NCBI GenBank assembly: GCA_964576925.1
Contig: CAZNWJ010000006.1
Location: 107,290 to 171,289, forward strand
Reading direction: 5' to 3'
Origin: JADJGC01 sp964576925
GTDB taxonomy: Bacteria > Zixibacteria > MSB-5A5 > CAIYYT01
DNA length: 64,000 nucleotides
Below, piece after piece: positions 45,825 to 53,831 of the stretch; position 1 is the stretch's first letter; the number at the start of each line of letters is the position of its first letter. The notes under the pieces were generated by a model. It saw nothing but the letters and a program-made list of their open reading frames with translations. It had not been told where the DNA came from and did not search any database. A program made the translations under genes and the position numbers.

Positions 45825-46553
45825 GTGGATTTCAGTAATGCTTACGAAGATGACCACCGGGCGGCAGCCTACGCCACCCTCGAGTTTGATGATACCTATT
45901 ACCTCGCCTTTCGCGATCTGCCGGAAATCTACCGTCGCGCGCTGCCCACTGCAGGCGCTGCGCTCGATTTCGGTTGCGGCACCGGCCGCTCCACCCGCTT
46001 CCTGACCCGCCTCGGCTTTCGCGCCATCGGTGCGGACATCTCCGCCGAGATGCTGCATCAGGCTTGGAAAATCGATCCGCAGGGGGACTACCGCCAAATC
46101 GGCGACGGCGACCTCAGTGCCTTTCCTGACCGGTCCTTCGACCTGATTCAGTCCGCCTTCACCTTTGACAATATTCCGACATTAGGGAAAAAGCAGAAGC
46201 TCTTCGGAGAGTTTAGACGACTGCTCCGACCCGGCGGGTATCTGCTCAATCTCGTCAGTACGCCGGAGATCTACCTTCACGAATGGGCTTCGTTTTCGAC
46301 GCTGGACTTTCCAGAAAACCATATCGCCAAATGCGGCGATGTCGTCAAGATTATAACGACTACATTTGCCGACGCCCGCCCTTGTCTCGATGTTCTCTTT
46401 CCCGATGAAGACTATCGCCGGCTGTACGCCGAAGTCGGATTCGAACTGCTGGAGCACCATCGCCCCGTTGCCGACGGCACTGAACCGTATCAATGGAAGA
46501 GCGAAACTTCAATCGCCCCCTGGTCGCTCTACTTGCTGCGTCGCCCCGTGTAG
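45825..46553 (+). CDS. Class I SAM-dependent methyltransferase
   Basis: 242 residues. Motif I is ALDFGCGTGRSTRFL near 46-60, the acidic residue at the end of beta-2 is in AIGADIS, and DRSFDLIQSAFTFDNI near 104-119 follows, all as in the Methyltransf_11/25 group. Soluble, with no clue to the methyl acceptor. GTG start with GGAG upstream. It converges with the lipoprotein at 46564 (10 bp apart). Confidence 0.86.
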   Translation: MDFSNAYEDDHRAAAYATLEFDDTYYLAFRDLPEIYRRALPTAGAALDFGCGTGRSTRFLTRLGFRAIGADISAEMLHQAWKIDPQGDYRQIGDGDLSAFPDRSFDLIQSAFTFDNIPTLGKKQKLFGEFRRLLRPGGYLLNLVSTPEIYLHEWASFSTLDFPENHIAKCGDVVKIITTTFADARPCLDVLFPDEDYRRLYAEVGFELLEHHRPVADGTEPYQWKSETSIAPWSLYLLRRPV

Positions 46554-46563
46554 GGAAGTGTTG

Positions 46564-46974
46564 CTACTTTTTCGCGACACTCAAGTCGACGTTGCCGCTG
46601 AAGTCCGCAAACGCTATTCGAATCGTCCACGGGCCGGCCTGACCTGATGCGGTCTCCAGCGATCCACCTAAAGCCAGGCTGCCGCCGTAAACCTCGGCGC
46701 CAAACGCATCCTGAATCGTCAACGTTGCAGCGCCGGCGTTGACTGTTGATGCCAGCTCGACCGTTGCCGCAGAACCGCTGTTCGGCCATTCATAGCTGTA
46801 CGTCTCGGTGAGATGAGTCGCCCCGGACACCTGCATTGAGAAATTGTCCGGTTCATTGACGACATCGGGATTGTAGGCAGACGTTGGCTCGCTCCCGCAT
46901 CCGGTTAGCGCGACGGTAGCGCAAGCGGCAAACGCCAGAAAAGCCACCACCACGCGGGAATCGTGTTGTTTCAT
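46564..46974 (-). CDS. Small lipoprotein
   Basis: 136 residues. Lipoprotein signal with lipobox LTGC (Cys26) after a hydrophobic stretch. The rest is a single beta-rich domain (ATVELASTVNAGAATLTIQD, WTIRIAFADFSGNVDLSVAKK), likely exposed in the periplasm or outer membrane. No family recognised. GAGGT precedes the ATG. Confidence 0.75.
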   Translation of the reverse strand: MKQHDSRVVVAFLAFAACATVALTGCGSEPTSAYNPDVVNEPDNFSMQVSGATHLTETYSYEWPNSGSAATVELASTVNAGAATLTIQDAFGAEVYGGSLALGGSLETASGQAGPWTIRIAFADFSGNVDLSVAKK

Positions 46975-47168
46975 TGTTACCTCGCGTATTCGTGAGAAGC
47001 CCCTTAGTAGTCTTAACGGACTCCCGAAGTCCAGAATTTAGAACTTAATGTGATAGTTTCTTGTGTAGTCGCAACTAATTGATGTGCAATAGGTTCGTGA
47101 GCGTTGATTCCTAATGTGCCGGGTCGTGCCTATCTCCAGAATGCTCGGTCTGGACCGCTCACCGCGCT

Positions 47169-47663
47169 CTACTCCGCCGACTCTATGACGGCGTCTGGTG
47201 TGCGCAGGAGATAGCGATTACCTGTGGCGTCACTAAGTTCGATCACAGCCTGAATCGTTGTCTCCGGCGCCCAGGTCGGGCCGTTGCGGGCAATCGCCGT
47301 TACTTGGTAGGGATAAGCCTCAGGACGCTCTATTTCTCCGAGAGCTGCGCCCCAGACATCGTTGCCATTGGCCACCCAAATGTACGCAGGCACCAACCCG
47401 GAGTCTGCCGTCAAGGATTCAACTTCCATCACAGCGGCCCAAACGAGTAGTCCCCTCACTTCTCCCGGCATCAGATCACGCCACGGTCTAGCTTCCGCCC
47501 AGTACGAACGCTCGCCGATCGTGACGGTGTCCGGTACGATTGCCAGATCGGGTGGCGGATGCACAGGTTCTGTCGCCTTCTCGGAACAGCCGGCGATAAC
47601 GATGATCATGGCGAGGAGAGTGAGTTGAAACCGCCAAGGTCGGTGTTTTGTGGAATCAGTCAT
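47169..47663 (-). CDS. Small lipoprotein
   Basis: 164 residues. Signal region RFQLTLLAMIIVIAGC with lipobox IAGC (Cys27), followed by KATEPVHPPPD and a compact beta domain containing two or three Trp (WAEARPWRDL, VWAAVMEVE, IWVANGNDVWGA). I recognise no family. Start ATG at 47663, with GGCAGGG upstream; an earlier in-frame start lacks a signal peptide. Confidence 0.7.
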   Translation of the reverse strand: MTDSTKHRPWRFQLTLLAMIIVIAGCSEKATEPVHPPPDLAIVPDTVTIGERSYWAEARPWRDLMPGEVRGLLVWAAVMEVESLTADSGLVPAYIWVANGNDVWGAALGEIERPEAYPYQVTAIARNGPTWAPETTIQAVIELSDATGNRYLLRTPDAVIESAE

Positions 47664-47794
47664 GATAGCCCTGCCTATTTCGTGTACGTAGTTATCTACA
47701 ATAAATACGTAAAAGCGAACCGCTCGTGCAACCGAATTCGGCAATCGCGTCCCGCTTTGATTCAACCACAGTGCCTCGCGGAAAATCCGGACGA

Positions 47795-48340
47795 CTATTT
47801 CTTTCCCGGCGGATCGACCACCTTAGCCTTCGGAACCTCAACCTTCGGATCTTGCGGCATGATTCCGTTTTGCCACTGCTGGCAGACACTGGTGGCGTCC
47901 TTCGCGTAAATCCCCGTCTGCGTCGTCCCATTGGCGATACACAGCCCGGCAACGTGGTAGGCCTTCTTGTGGATCGCCGCCACCGCTTCGTCCTTGGGAT
48001 CGGTCCCCATGAAGTAGCCTAACACGACGATCATATGGCCAACCAGAACATCGGTCGGCTTGGCGTTGGAGAAGCTTTTCACCCAGATCCCTTCCGCCTT
48101 CGGATTCGGATCGGGAAGCTTCACGAAAAAGTAGGGAAGTCCATCCGGAAGTTGCTTTGTTTGCGTGACGATCCCCTTGAAGGCAATCAGTCGTTCGGCA
48201 TACAGCGAGGGCTGCTTATCCGCGCGTTGCAGCGAATCCAGATTGAAGTTCAGCGGAAACGGCGCTGCGCTGCTTTGTTGAAACCAACCGGCAAGCAGTG
48301 CCGTGACAATCACTATCAAACCATTGATCCCTAATCTCAT
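47795..48340 (-). CDS. Secreted protein of unknown function
   Basis: 181 residues. Signal peptide MRLGINGLIVIVTALLAGWF..SSA. The body LIAFKGIVTQTKQLPDGLPYFFVKLPDPNP to VLVGHMIVVLGYFMGTDPK looks like an OB-like beta-barrel, in line with NirD/BOF-type small domains. A tail with two Cys (GLCIANG, SVCQQW) and a Pro/Lys-rich end follows. GGAGGAG before the ATG at 48340 gives a strong start. Longer in-frame sequence upstream belongs to the repeat region and is not taken as coding. Function unknown. Confidence 0.7.
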   Translation of the reverse strand: MRLGINGLIVIVTALLAGWFQQSSAAPFPLNFNLDSLQRADKQPSLYAERLIAFKGIVTQTKQLPDGLPYFFVKLPDPNPKAEGIWVKSFSNAKPTDVLVGHMIVVLGYFMGTDPKDEAVAAIHKKAYHVAGLCIANGTTQTGIYAKDATSVCQQWQNGIMPQDPKVEVPKAKVVDPPGKK

Positions 48341-48425
48341 CTTCTTATCTCCTCCAGTTGCGGGTCTTCTAATTAAACAATCGACCGACTCCCTCAAAGC
48401 AATAATTCTGCAGCGTCCCCATTCG

Positions 48426-48478
48426 CCGTCAGGAATCCTTTCCTGACGGAATCCACGGCACACCCGTAGGTCGGGTTT
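48426..48478. repeat. Hairpin + GTAGGTCGGGTTT composite repeat
   Basis: CCGTCAGGAA pairs with TTCCTGACGG (perfect 10-bp stem, 4-nt loop), followed 17 bp later by GTAGGTCGGGTTT. The same arrangement, slightly changed, occurs at 53626-53680. Confidence 0.7.
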
Positions 48479-48506
48479 GAACTTCCCCCGATTTTGTGGA
48501 CAGTCG

Positions 48507-48533
48507 GTAGGTCCGAAGCCCTGTGCTTCGGAC
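48507..48533. repeat. GTAG + hairpin repeat (GTCCGAAGC family)
   Basis: GTAG followed directly by GTCCGAAGC and GCTTCGGAC, a perfect 9-bp stem with a 5-nt loop. A second copy lies at 50466-50492. Confidence 0.75.
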
Positions 48534-48542
48534 TTCAGGGCT

Positions 48543-48603
48543 TGGTCTGCATGCCCGGTTCTCAAACGTACATCAAATCCCGATTGCGCAGGCAAACCCA
48601 GCC
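48543..48603. repeat. Degenerate copy of the GTAGGGGC-type inverted repeat
   Basis: GGTCTGCATGC at the left and GCAGGCAAACC at the right are inverted relatives of each other and of the intact element that follows at 48621. The outer GTAGG ends are lost. Confidence 0.45.
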
Positions 48604-48620
48604 TATGAACTGAATTCATC

Positions 48621-48691
48621 GTAGGGGCTGGGTCTGCCTGCCCTCCATATATTCGCACAACAACTCGAGGGCTGGCAGACCCGGCCCCTAC
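48621..48691. repeat. 71-bp inverted repeat, GTAGGGGC family
   Basis: The first 25 bp (GTAGGGGCTGGGTCTGCC..) and last 25 bp are inverted copies with two mismatches, so the element begins GTAG and ends CTAC around an AT-rich middle (ATATATTCGCAC). Other copies: part at 50687-50731, divergent at 52731-52803. Confidence 0.7.
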
Positions 48692-48696
48692 GGTTC

Positions 48697-48762
48697 TGTC
48701 ATTGCGAGGAGCGAGTGTGCTCTCAGTTTTCTCTGCAAACCATGCCGCGACGAAGCAATCTC
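48697..48762. repeat. CATTGCGAGGAGCGA element, copy 1
   Basis: Begins TGTCATTGCGAGGAGCGA and ends TGCCGCGACGAAGCAATCTC with a variable middle of about 28 nt. The ends are imperfect inverted relatives. Five copies are seen in the window. Confidence 0.75.
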
Positions 48763-48880
48763 TCATCGACATTCGAAAACCGGCCCACGAGCTGTCTTCT
48801 CCAACTCACCGCCAACGTGGGGCGACCGCCGCCGCTATGGTCAGGCCACCCGCCGGGATGCCGGCAAAACTACTGGCTCT

Positions 48881-48904
48881 GTAGGTCCGACTTCAGTCGG
48901 ATAC
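48881..48904. repeat. GTAG + short hairpin
   Basis: GTAG followed by GTCCGACT-TC-AGTCGGAT: a short stem of the same type as the GTCCGAAGC family but with a different core. Confidence 0.5.
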
Positions 48905-49012
48905 GATTCAATTCTTCAGTGCATTCCTTGCGCAAACCGCAGCGTCCAAATCCCCAGTCGTTGTTGTGCACCGGTCGCGACGAGGCAAGTTCCCCCATTC
49001 AACCGACTCCCG

Positions 49013-49498
49013 CTATCCCTCATACGCCTTCCGGAGCACATTCAAGTCCAGCTTGCGCATCGTCATCACCGCCGCAAACATCCGCGCACTCCTCTTGACA
49101 TCCTTGTCACGAAGCATGGCCATCACTTCCGTCGGCACGATTTGCCACGACACTCCGTACTTGTCCTTGAGCCAGCCACACTGGCTCTCCTGACCACCGT
49201 CGGCGGTAAGTCTCACCCACAATTCGTCAACTTCCGCCTGCGAATCGCAATTGACCAGAAGTGACATCGCTTCGGTAAACTTGTTTTGCGGCGATCCGTT
49301 GAGCGCCATGAATGGCTGCCCGTTCAATTCAAACTCGACCATCATCACCGCGCCCGCCGGCTCTCCGGTGGCTTTGGCCGCTTCATCGGTGAAGCGCTCG
49401 ATATGAGTGATCCGCGAATTCTTGAACAGGGAAGTATAAAACTGCGCGGCTTCTTCCGCCTCTTTCTCAAACCAAAAAGAGGTCACGATCTTCTGCAT
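49013..49498 (-). CDS. VOC-superfamily PhnB-like protein
   Basis: 161 residues of the 3-dmu-9_3-mt/PhnB type: TSFWFEKEAEEAAQFYTSLF, IERFTDEAAKATGEPAGAVMMVEFELNGQPFMALN near 34-68, and CGWLKDKYGVSWQIVPT near 107-123. VOC proteins pair two beta-alpha-beta-beta-beta units around a metal or ligand site. This subgroup has no settled reaction. Next to small SRPBCC and reductase-like genes, as often seen in bacterial genomes. Context gives no more. Confidence 0.87.
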   Translation of the reverse strand: MQKIVTSFWFEKEAEEAAQFYTSLFKNSRITHIERFTDEAAKATGEPAGAVMMVEFELNGQPFMALNGSPQNKFTEAMSLLVNCDSQAEVDELWVRLTADGGQESQCGWLKDKYGVSWQIVPTEVMAMLRDKDVKRSARMFAAVMTMRKLDLNVLRKAYEG

Positions 49499-49662
49499 GG
49501 GTGCTCCATTTCTCTGATGTGGACTACAATGATCTACGAATGATAAGAAAACGCCATCGGGCCGCTGATGTCAATCACATGTGGGCAGAAAATCAGCTCG
49601 GCCAACTCACCGCGCTCGGGTATTCTTGTTGCCGCCGCGAATGGGTTATCAGCCTACGTTTT

Positions 49663-49730
49663 TGTCATTGCGAGGAGCGAACGCATCACCGTTACTCGCA
49701 CCGTACCATGCCGCGACGAAGCAATCTCTC
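49663..49730. repeat. CATTGCGAGGAGCGA element, copy 2
   Basis: Same ends as copy 1 (TGTCATTGCGAGGAGCGA, TGCCGCGACGAAGCAATCTC), different middle. Confidence 0.75.
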
Positions 49731-49749
49731 TTCGGTCTTCGCAACCGCC

Positions 49750-49899
49750 GTAGGTCGAAACCCCCACGAGGTAGCGCGGTGGTTTTTCGGATTCACTCGT
49801 CGTGGTTTCGACAACCTCTTCGGCGTAATCCAAAACGTCGAAACCCCTCAAACAGACAATTCAAATCAGTCCACGCTGCCACAAGGGGTTTCGACCTGC
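49750..49899. repeat. 150-bp GTCGAAACCCC nested inverted repeat
   Basis: Left end GTAGGTCGAAACCCC and right end GGGGTTTCGACCTGC are inverted copies. Inside, CGTGGTTTCGAC and ACGTCGAAACCCC repeat the motif again in both directions. The right part is shared with 55501-55596. It ends 24 bp before the stop of the next minus-strand gene. Confidence 0.7.
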
Positions 49900-49923
49900 G
49901 GCCTCACTCCCGGCCTCGTGGAA

Positions 49924-50397
49924 TTAATACTTCCGCAAATCTACGCCGGCGAGATAAGCTTTCACGCCTGTATGGAATTCGCTCCAGCCCTCGCACATCA
50001 TAAACGCCGTCTTGAGTTCCTTTTTTGGGTAGCCGCTCTCGTGAATCCGAAAGATGGTCTTGCCGTCTTTTCGCAGAAACTCGAATCGAACCGTCACCTG
50101 ATACTTGCCGCCCATCGACATGCCTTCGAACACAATCTCTTTGTGTTTGACGAACTTGGCGACCGGCAGGTCGAAGCTGCCGAAACCTTTCCAGGTCCAG
50201 GTGACCGGCGTCTTTTTCGAACCGAACTCGCCTTTCATGTCGTCAACGAAGTGCTTTTTGAGATGCTTGGACAACACCGCCGCATCCCAGACTTTGCTCA
50301 GGGGCGCTTTGAACACATTCGAAGTCGTGTAACTGATCTCGCCGCGACTGGCCGGTTTTGATTTGGATGTCTTCTTTGTGGTTTTCTTGGTTGCCAT
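49924..50397 (-). CDS. SRPBCC-domain protein with basic N-terminus
   Basis: 157 residues. Lys/Thr-rich start (ATKKTTKKTSKSKPASRG), then an AHSA1/START-like domain: ISYTTSNVFKAPLSKVWDAAV, VTWTWKGFGSFD, and the C-terminal helix AFMMCEGWSEFHTGVKAYLAG. Ligand unknown. The basic tail could bind nucleic acid or the membrane, which is speculative. AAGGAG lies ten bases before the ATG. Confidence 0.82.
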   Translation of the reverse strand: MATKKTTKKTSKSKPASRGEISYTTSNVFKAPLSKVWDAAVLSKHLKKHFVDDMKGEFGSKKTPVTWTWKGFGSFDLPVAKFVKHKEIVFEGMSMGGKYQVTVRFEFLRKDGKTIFRIHESGYPKKELKTAFMMCEGWSEFHTGVKAYLAGVDLRKY

Positions 50398-50465
50398 AGT
50401 TGAATTCTCCTTGAAGAAGAGAATACAATTGTAGATCGATCTTGTCAATCACTTGAGGAGAGCTG

Positions 50466-50492
50466 GTAGGTCCGAAGCCCCGTGCTTCGGAC
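50466..50492. repeat. GTAG + hairpin repeat (GTCCGAAGC family), copy 2
   Basis: GTAG, then GTCCGAAGC paired with GCTTCGGAC; the loop is CCCGT where copy 1 has CCTGT. Confidence 0.75.
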
Positions 50493-50512
50493 GAGACCGC
50501 GCCTGATAACTT

Positions 50513-50679
50513 GTAGGTCGGGTTCCGAATTCCGCGCTCAGGATATCATGGAAGAAACGAGAGGACGCTCCCGGAACGAGAAACCAGACATGGCTCACAA
50601 TCGATGAAAGGTGTCGGGTTTCTCGCTTCAGAGAGCATCTCCTAATGCAAGTGTCAGGAACGCTCGGAACCCGACCTAC
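50513..50679. repeat. Nested-palindrome element with 16-bp inverted ends, copy 1
   Basis: Starts GTAGGTCGGGTTCCGA and ends TCGGAACCCGACCTAC, a perfect 16-bp inverted repeat. Inside are a GAGAAACC(C/A)GACA block and its inverse TGTCGGGTTTCTC. Three more copies at 51578, 52546 and 54567. No open frame; MITE-like. Confidence 0.8.
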
Positions 50680-50686
50680 GAAATCA

Positions 50687-50731
50687 ATATATTCGCACAA
50701 CAACCCGCGGGCTGGCAAACCCGGCCCCTAC
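50687..50731. repeat. Right half of the GTAGGGGC-family inverted repeat
   Basis: Matches 48646-48691 (ATATATTCGCACAACAAC, then GGGCTGGCA.ACCCGGCCCCTAC), but the left half is missing. It abuts the end of the nested-palindrome copy within 8 bp, suggesting one element landed in the other. Confidence 0.65.
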
Positions 50732-50736
50732 GTTTC

Positions 50737-50802
50737 TGTCATTGCGAGGAGCGAGAGTACACTCAGCATTCCCTGCAATCCTTGCCGCGACGAAGCAATC
50801 TC
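50737..50802. repeat. CATTGCGAGGAGCGA element, copy 3
   Basis: Same ends as the other copies. Together with the half-element before it, it repeats the order seen at 48621-48762. Confidence 0.75.
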
Positions 50803-50835
50803 ACCTTGGCATTCGCCCCTAACCCGTTTCGAATC

Positions 50836-50902
50836 GTCGGGTTTCTCGCGTCGAAGAGCATCCATCAATCGAAGAGACAGCAACGCTGGAAACCCGACCT
50901 AC
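50836..50902. repeat. GTCGGGTTT inverted repeat
   Basis: GTCGGGTTTCTCGC at the left and GGAAACCCGACCTAC at the right, a shorter relative of the 168-bp family. It ends 14 bp before the stop codon of the reductase-like gene. Confidence 0.65.
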
Positions 50903-50916
50903 AATAGGCATTCCGT

Positions 50917-51471
50917 TTATCGCCTTCTGTAGTGATGCGCAACGACGCCCGATTGAAAGGTCTTCGATCCGATCAAATCCAACCGCAGCGATTCCTGTGG
51001 TTTCACCGTGTCAAATAACCGCGGCCCCTTTCCGGCAACCACCGGATGAACGACGAAATGATACTCGTCAATCATCCCGCGCTCTGAAAGCTGCGACGCA
51101 AGGCTCAAACTTCCTATGCAAATGTCCTTGCCCGGTTCTTGCTTCAGGGTGAGCACCTCTTCGGCGACGTCGCCGCGCACGAGTCTGGTGTTGATCGCGT
51201 CAACCTGTTTCAATGTCGTGGAGAAGACGACCTTGTCGAGCGCATCGAATACGCGGGCGAATTCATTGATCAGCTCTGTCTCCGATTGATTCCTGGCAAC
51301 GTCGGGCCAGAAGGGAACCATGAGCTGATAGGTGATCCGGCCGAAGAGCAGGACGCCGGCGTTGCGCAGCAGTCCGGTGAAGTACTCGTGCAACTCGTCG
51401 TCGGCAATCCCGTCCCGATGGTCGCAGAAGCCGTCCGCAGTGATGCTGATTCCAAAGACAACTTTTCTCAT
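50917..51471 (-). CDS. Dihydrofolate-reductase-like (RibD C-terminal) protein
   Basis: 184 residues. RibD_C/DHFR-like fold: RKVVFGISITADGFCDHRDG at the start, GVLLFGRITYQLM near 41-53, KVVFSTTL, EPGKDICIGSLSLASQLSERGMIDEYHFVVHPVVAGKG near 112-149 and FQSGVVAHHYRR at the end. These small reductases bind NADPH; the substrate is not established. The ATG at 51471 is chosen for AAGGAGG just upstream; two earlier in-frame ATGs exist. Confidence 0.85.
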   Translation of the reverse strand: MRKVVFGISITADGFCDHRDGIADDELHEYFTGLLRNAGVLLFGRITYQLMVPFWPDVARNQSETELINEFARVFDALDKVVFSTTLKQVDAINTRLVRGDVAEEVLTLKQEPGKDICIGSLSLASQLSERGMIDEYHFVVHPVVAGKGPRLFDTVKPQESLRLDLIGSKTFQSGVVAHHYRRR

Positions 51472-51577
51472 CGGCCTCCTTGCAGGCATGATTCCCACAA
51501 CGTGTTGACGAATTTGATTTTGCTACGTTTACACGATACGAAGGTGGATCGATCTTGTCAATCACTTGCGGATTCTT

Positions 51578-51747
51578 GTAGGTCGGGTTCCGAATTCCGC
51601 GCAGAAAATATCATGGAAGAAACGAAAACCTGCCCGCGGAATTAGAAACCCGACAAGGTCCACAATCGATGAATCCAATGTCAGGTTTCTCGCTGGGAAG
51701 AGCGCCATTCAAGTAATGTGCAAGAAACGCTCGGAATCCGGGACACG
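51578..51747. repeat. Nested-palindrome element, copy 2 (right end decayed)
   Basis: Begins GTAGGTCGGGTTCCGA, with internal GAGAAACCC/GGGTTTCTC-type blocks (AGAAACCCGACA and TGTCAGGTTTCTC). The right end reads CGGAATCCGGGACACGAG and has lost several bases of the inverted repeat. It ends 3 bp from the next gene's stop codon. Confidence 0.75.
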
Positions 51748-51749
51748 AG

Positions 51750-52346
51750 CTAATCAGAATGCATATACGTTTCCAGTTTGAGAACCTGCCAAACTCCGTT
51801 GACCTTCGCGAGATGAGCCATAGCATCGGAGCCTCGGTGTTCCCACTTTATGCTATATACTGCGATCGCGTGCACACTGTCCTTGTCGAATCCGGGTCTC
51901 GACATGGAGATCGTGTTGCTGCAACGTTCGTTCAGTGGGTGGCCGTAGTCTGCCCAACGATATGGTGTCGATAACCAAAAGTCGGATTTCAATCGGTAGC
52001 GTTTTTCATTCACTTTGGAAAACGACTCGATGCACGCGATCGGAATCGTCGAGTCCATGCGGGGGAAGAATTCCCAAAGGTAGACCGCCCTGGATGGCTG
52101 ACAAATTGCCCCAAATCCTAACGATTCACGATTCAACTGAAGGCAGTAATAGTATCTCTCGTATTGTGGGAATGGATAGATCGCCTTCAGCAACGCCGTC
52201 AGCACCTCATATTCTTCCTGATCCTCTACAGCCTCCAGACTGTCAATCGGAATCTGATGCGGGCGGCTTTGCGCGAAGACTCCGGAGGCGAAAAGCATGA
52301 TCAGCAAAGCTGGAAGAATGATGCAGATGTGTTTTTTTGGATTCAC
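51750..52346 (-). CDS. Secreted hypothetical protein, paralogue of 53832-54455
   Basis: 198 residues. Signal peptide ending ASGVFAQ. The mature part shares IDSLxxVExxEEYxVLTALL, the PYRWxDY block, a RxGFDxxxxxAI strand and a C-terminal WQVxK motif with the protein at 53832-54455, with low identity elsewhere. No known domain recognised. GTG start with GGGAGG upstream. It lies between two copies of the same repeat family, and its stop touches one of them. Confidence 0.7.
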   Translation of the reverse strand: MNPKKHICIILPALLIMLFASGVFAQSRPHQIPIDSLEAVEDQEEYEVLTALLKAIYPFPQYERYYYCLQLNRESLGFGAICQPSRAVYLWEFFPRMDSTIPIACIESFSKVNEKRYRLKSDFWLSTPYRWADYGHPLNERCSNTISMSRPGFDKDSVHAIAVYSIKWEHRGSDAMAHLAKVNGVWQVLKLETYMHSD

Positions 52347-52459
52347 GAATGACCTCCCGTTATGACTTCAGACCCTTTCCTGAATATTCAACGAACGAAT
52401 GAACCGATCGTGCAATTCGCTTGGTATTCATGTCACGGCGGCTCTTCCGGTGCCTCGCC

Positions 52460-52530
52460 GTAGGTCGGGTTTCCAGCGCTGACGTCTCTCAGATCATAGG
52501 GAAGTAGCCCATCAGCGCGAAATCCGACAC
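52460..52530. repeat. GTAGGTCGGGTTTCCAGCGCTG element, copy 1
   Basis: Left GTAGGTCGGGTTTCCAGCGCTG, right CATCAGCGCGAAATCCGAC, partly inverted. The second copy is at 53666-53737. Confidence 0.65.
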
Positions 52531-52545
52531 GTTGGTTCATAGTTT

Positions 52546-52713
52546 GTAGGTCGGGTTCCGAATTCCGCGCCGAAGATATCAACGAAAACGCAAGATTCCG
52601 GCCGCGGAATGAGAAACCCGACAAGGTCTACGATTGATGAAAGCGTGTCGGGTTTCTCGCTTCGAAGAGCACTCTTCAATCACAGCGACAGGAATGCTCG
52701 GAACCCGACCTAC
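52546..52713. repeat. Nested-palindrome element, copy 3
   Basis: 168 bp with intact ends GTAGGTCGGGTTCCGA and TCGGAACCCGACCTAC and both internal blocks (GAGAAACCCGACA, TGTCGGGTTTCTC). Confidence 0.8.
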
Positions 52714-52730
52714 GAACTCAATGGAGCCAC

Positions 52731-52803
52731 GTAGGGGCTTGGTTTGCATGCCCGGATTGATGCAAGCCGATTGTCAGATAGCGGGCAGGCAGACCCAGCA
52801 CCC
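52731..52803. repeat. Divergent GTAGGGGC-family inverted repeat
   Basis: GTAGGGGCTTGGTTTGCATGCCCGG at the left and CGGGCAGGCAGACCCAGCACC at the right are inverted relatives around a different middle. Confidence 0.5.
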
Positions 52804-52822
52804 AGGGCCGATGCGAGGGTGG

Positions 52823-53476
52823 CTATCGAGAGGTCATTTTGCGGAGATGTTCAGAGTATCGGAAATAGAGCCAAAATCCCACGCTGGGAACCACAATCAG
52901 CAGCCACACTAGAACGAGCGTGGCGAACGCATCGCGATTCCATTCAGCACTCCAATTGAAGGCGGAAAGCACAATAATGACAAGCCAATAGAGCGGTGAA
53001 GTCACGGCAAACACGCGGCCGATAGCCGGAGATTGAGGTCGCAACTGGAGCAGTCGCATGCCGGTATAGATGCCGTGAGTTGCCCAGAGGATGAGGATCG
53101 TCCCGCGGAAAGGCAGAATGCCGGGGGCATTCTGCGTTGTGAGCGAGAATCCTGGCGACAGAAACTTGACCCAATCCAATACGCCCTTTCCGACCAATAC
53201 CAAGGGAAATAGAGATAGGAGAAACAAGCAGAGACAACCGAGTGCAATTCCAGTGGATTTGGCATTGGGATCATACTGCCTCGTCGAGATCGGAGAATAC
53301 TCGATGATCTTTGCCTCGGGGGACTGGCTGCTCTCGACGAAAGCCTCACGCGGGGGCACGGCGACGATGGCGTAGCAGTGGGGGCATTCGGTGCGATCTC
53401 CGACGCTGCCCTCCGGGTAGCGTAGGATTTGGCCGCATTCGGGGCAGGGGAATTCGCGAATCAAATCGTCTGCCAT
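52823..53476 (-). CDS. Membrane protein with N-terminal zinc-ribbon
   Basis: 217 residues. A CPECGQ and CPHC pair near 12 and 33 forms a zinc ribbon of the type that precedes membrane domains in many bacteria. After a linker come five or so spans (GCLCLFLLSLFPLVLVG, GTILILWATHGIYTG, VTSPLYWLVIIVLSAF, LVLVWLLIVVPSVGFWLYF) and a short cytoplasmic tail. No family function is known to me. Start taken at MADDLIREFPCPEC; the in-frame upstream start adds eight residues without a better ribosome site. Confidence 0.7.
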   Translation of the reverse strand: MADDLIREFPCPECGQILRYPEGSVGDRTECPHCYAIVAVPPREAFVESSQSPEAKIIEYSPISTRQYDPNAKSTGIALGCLCLFLLSLFPLVLVGKGVLDWVKFLSPGFSLTTQNAPGILPFRGTILILWATHGIYTGMRLLQLRPQSPAIGRVFAVTSPLYWLVIIVLSAFNWSAEWNRDAFATLVLVWLLIVVPSVGFWLYFRYSEHLRKMTSR

Positions 53477-53831
53477 GGATTGATATCCCGCTTTCTCCAA
53501 AGTCGAATTCCAAATATATAAAGACGGGTAGGCGAGTTGTCAATTGGTTCGAGGTGACGAGGAGGGGGGTGAAACGAACCCCACCCTCCGCGGGCGCTGC
53601 GGGTGAGCTACCGCCCTTTTCCGCGCCGTCAGGAATCCCTTCCCGACGGAACCAACCGCGCTCCCGTACGTCGGGTTTCCAGCGCTGCTGAAGGCTCAGA
53701 ACTACGAATTCAGCCCATCAGCGCGAAACCCGACATCTTGATTCTGCACGAGAAGCCAATTGTCGGGATGCTCGCTTCGAAGGGCATTCTTCAGCACTAG
53801 AACCGGGACCGCTCCCATCTCGACCGACGAG
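53477..53831. other. Intergenic region with decayed repeats
   Basis: 355 bp. Contains the composite at 53626-53737, then AATTGTCGGGATGCTCGCTTCGAAGGGCATTC, which resembles the internal part of the 168-bp family. No gene seen. Confidence 0.6.
53626..53737. repeat. Hairpin + GTA(C)GTCGGGTTTCC composite repeat, copy 2
   Basis: CCGTCAGGAATCCCTTCCCGACGG repeats the hairpin of 48426, here with one mismatch. It is followed by GTACGTCGGGTTTCCAGCGCTG and, further right, CAGCGCGAAACCCGACA. One copy thus joins two families seen apart elsewhere. Confidence 0.65.

Larger units (their letters stand above)
48341..49012. other. Repeat-rich intergenic region
   Basis: 672 bp with no gene. It holds a hairpin-plus-GTAG composite, two GTAG hairpins, two copies of the GTAGGGGC inverted-repeat family and one CATTGCGAGGAG element, each listed separately. 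The last 100 bp show only decayed similarity to these. Confidence 0.7.
50398..50916. other. Repeat-rich intergenic region
   Basis: 519 bp filled by five repeats listed separately: a GTAG hairpin, a full 167-bp nested element, part of the GTAGGGGC family, a CATTGCGAGGAG element and a GTCGGGTTT element. No gene or RNA recognised. Confidence 0.7.
52347..52822. other. Repeat-rich intergenic region
   Basis: 476 bp holding three listed repeats (52460, 52546, 52731). Otherwise nothing recognised. Confidence 0.65.

Noticed and set aside
48343..48772. N-terminal extension of the 47795-48340 gene through the repeat region
   Set aside because: The extension is a translation of repeats; the ATG at 48340 with GGAGGAG begins a clean signal peptide.
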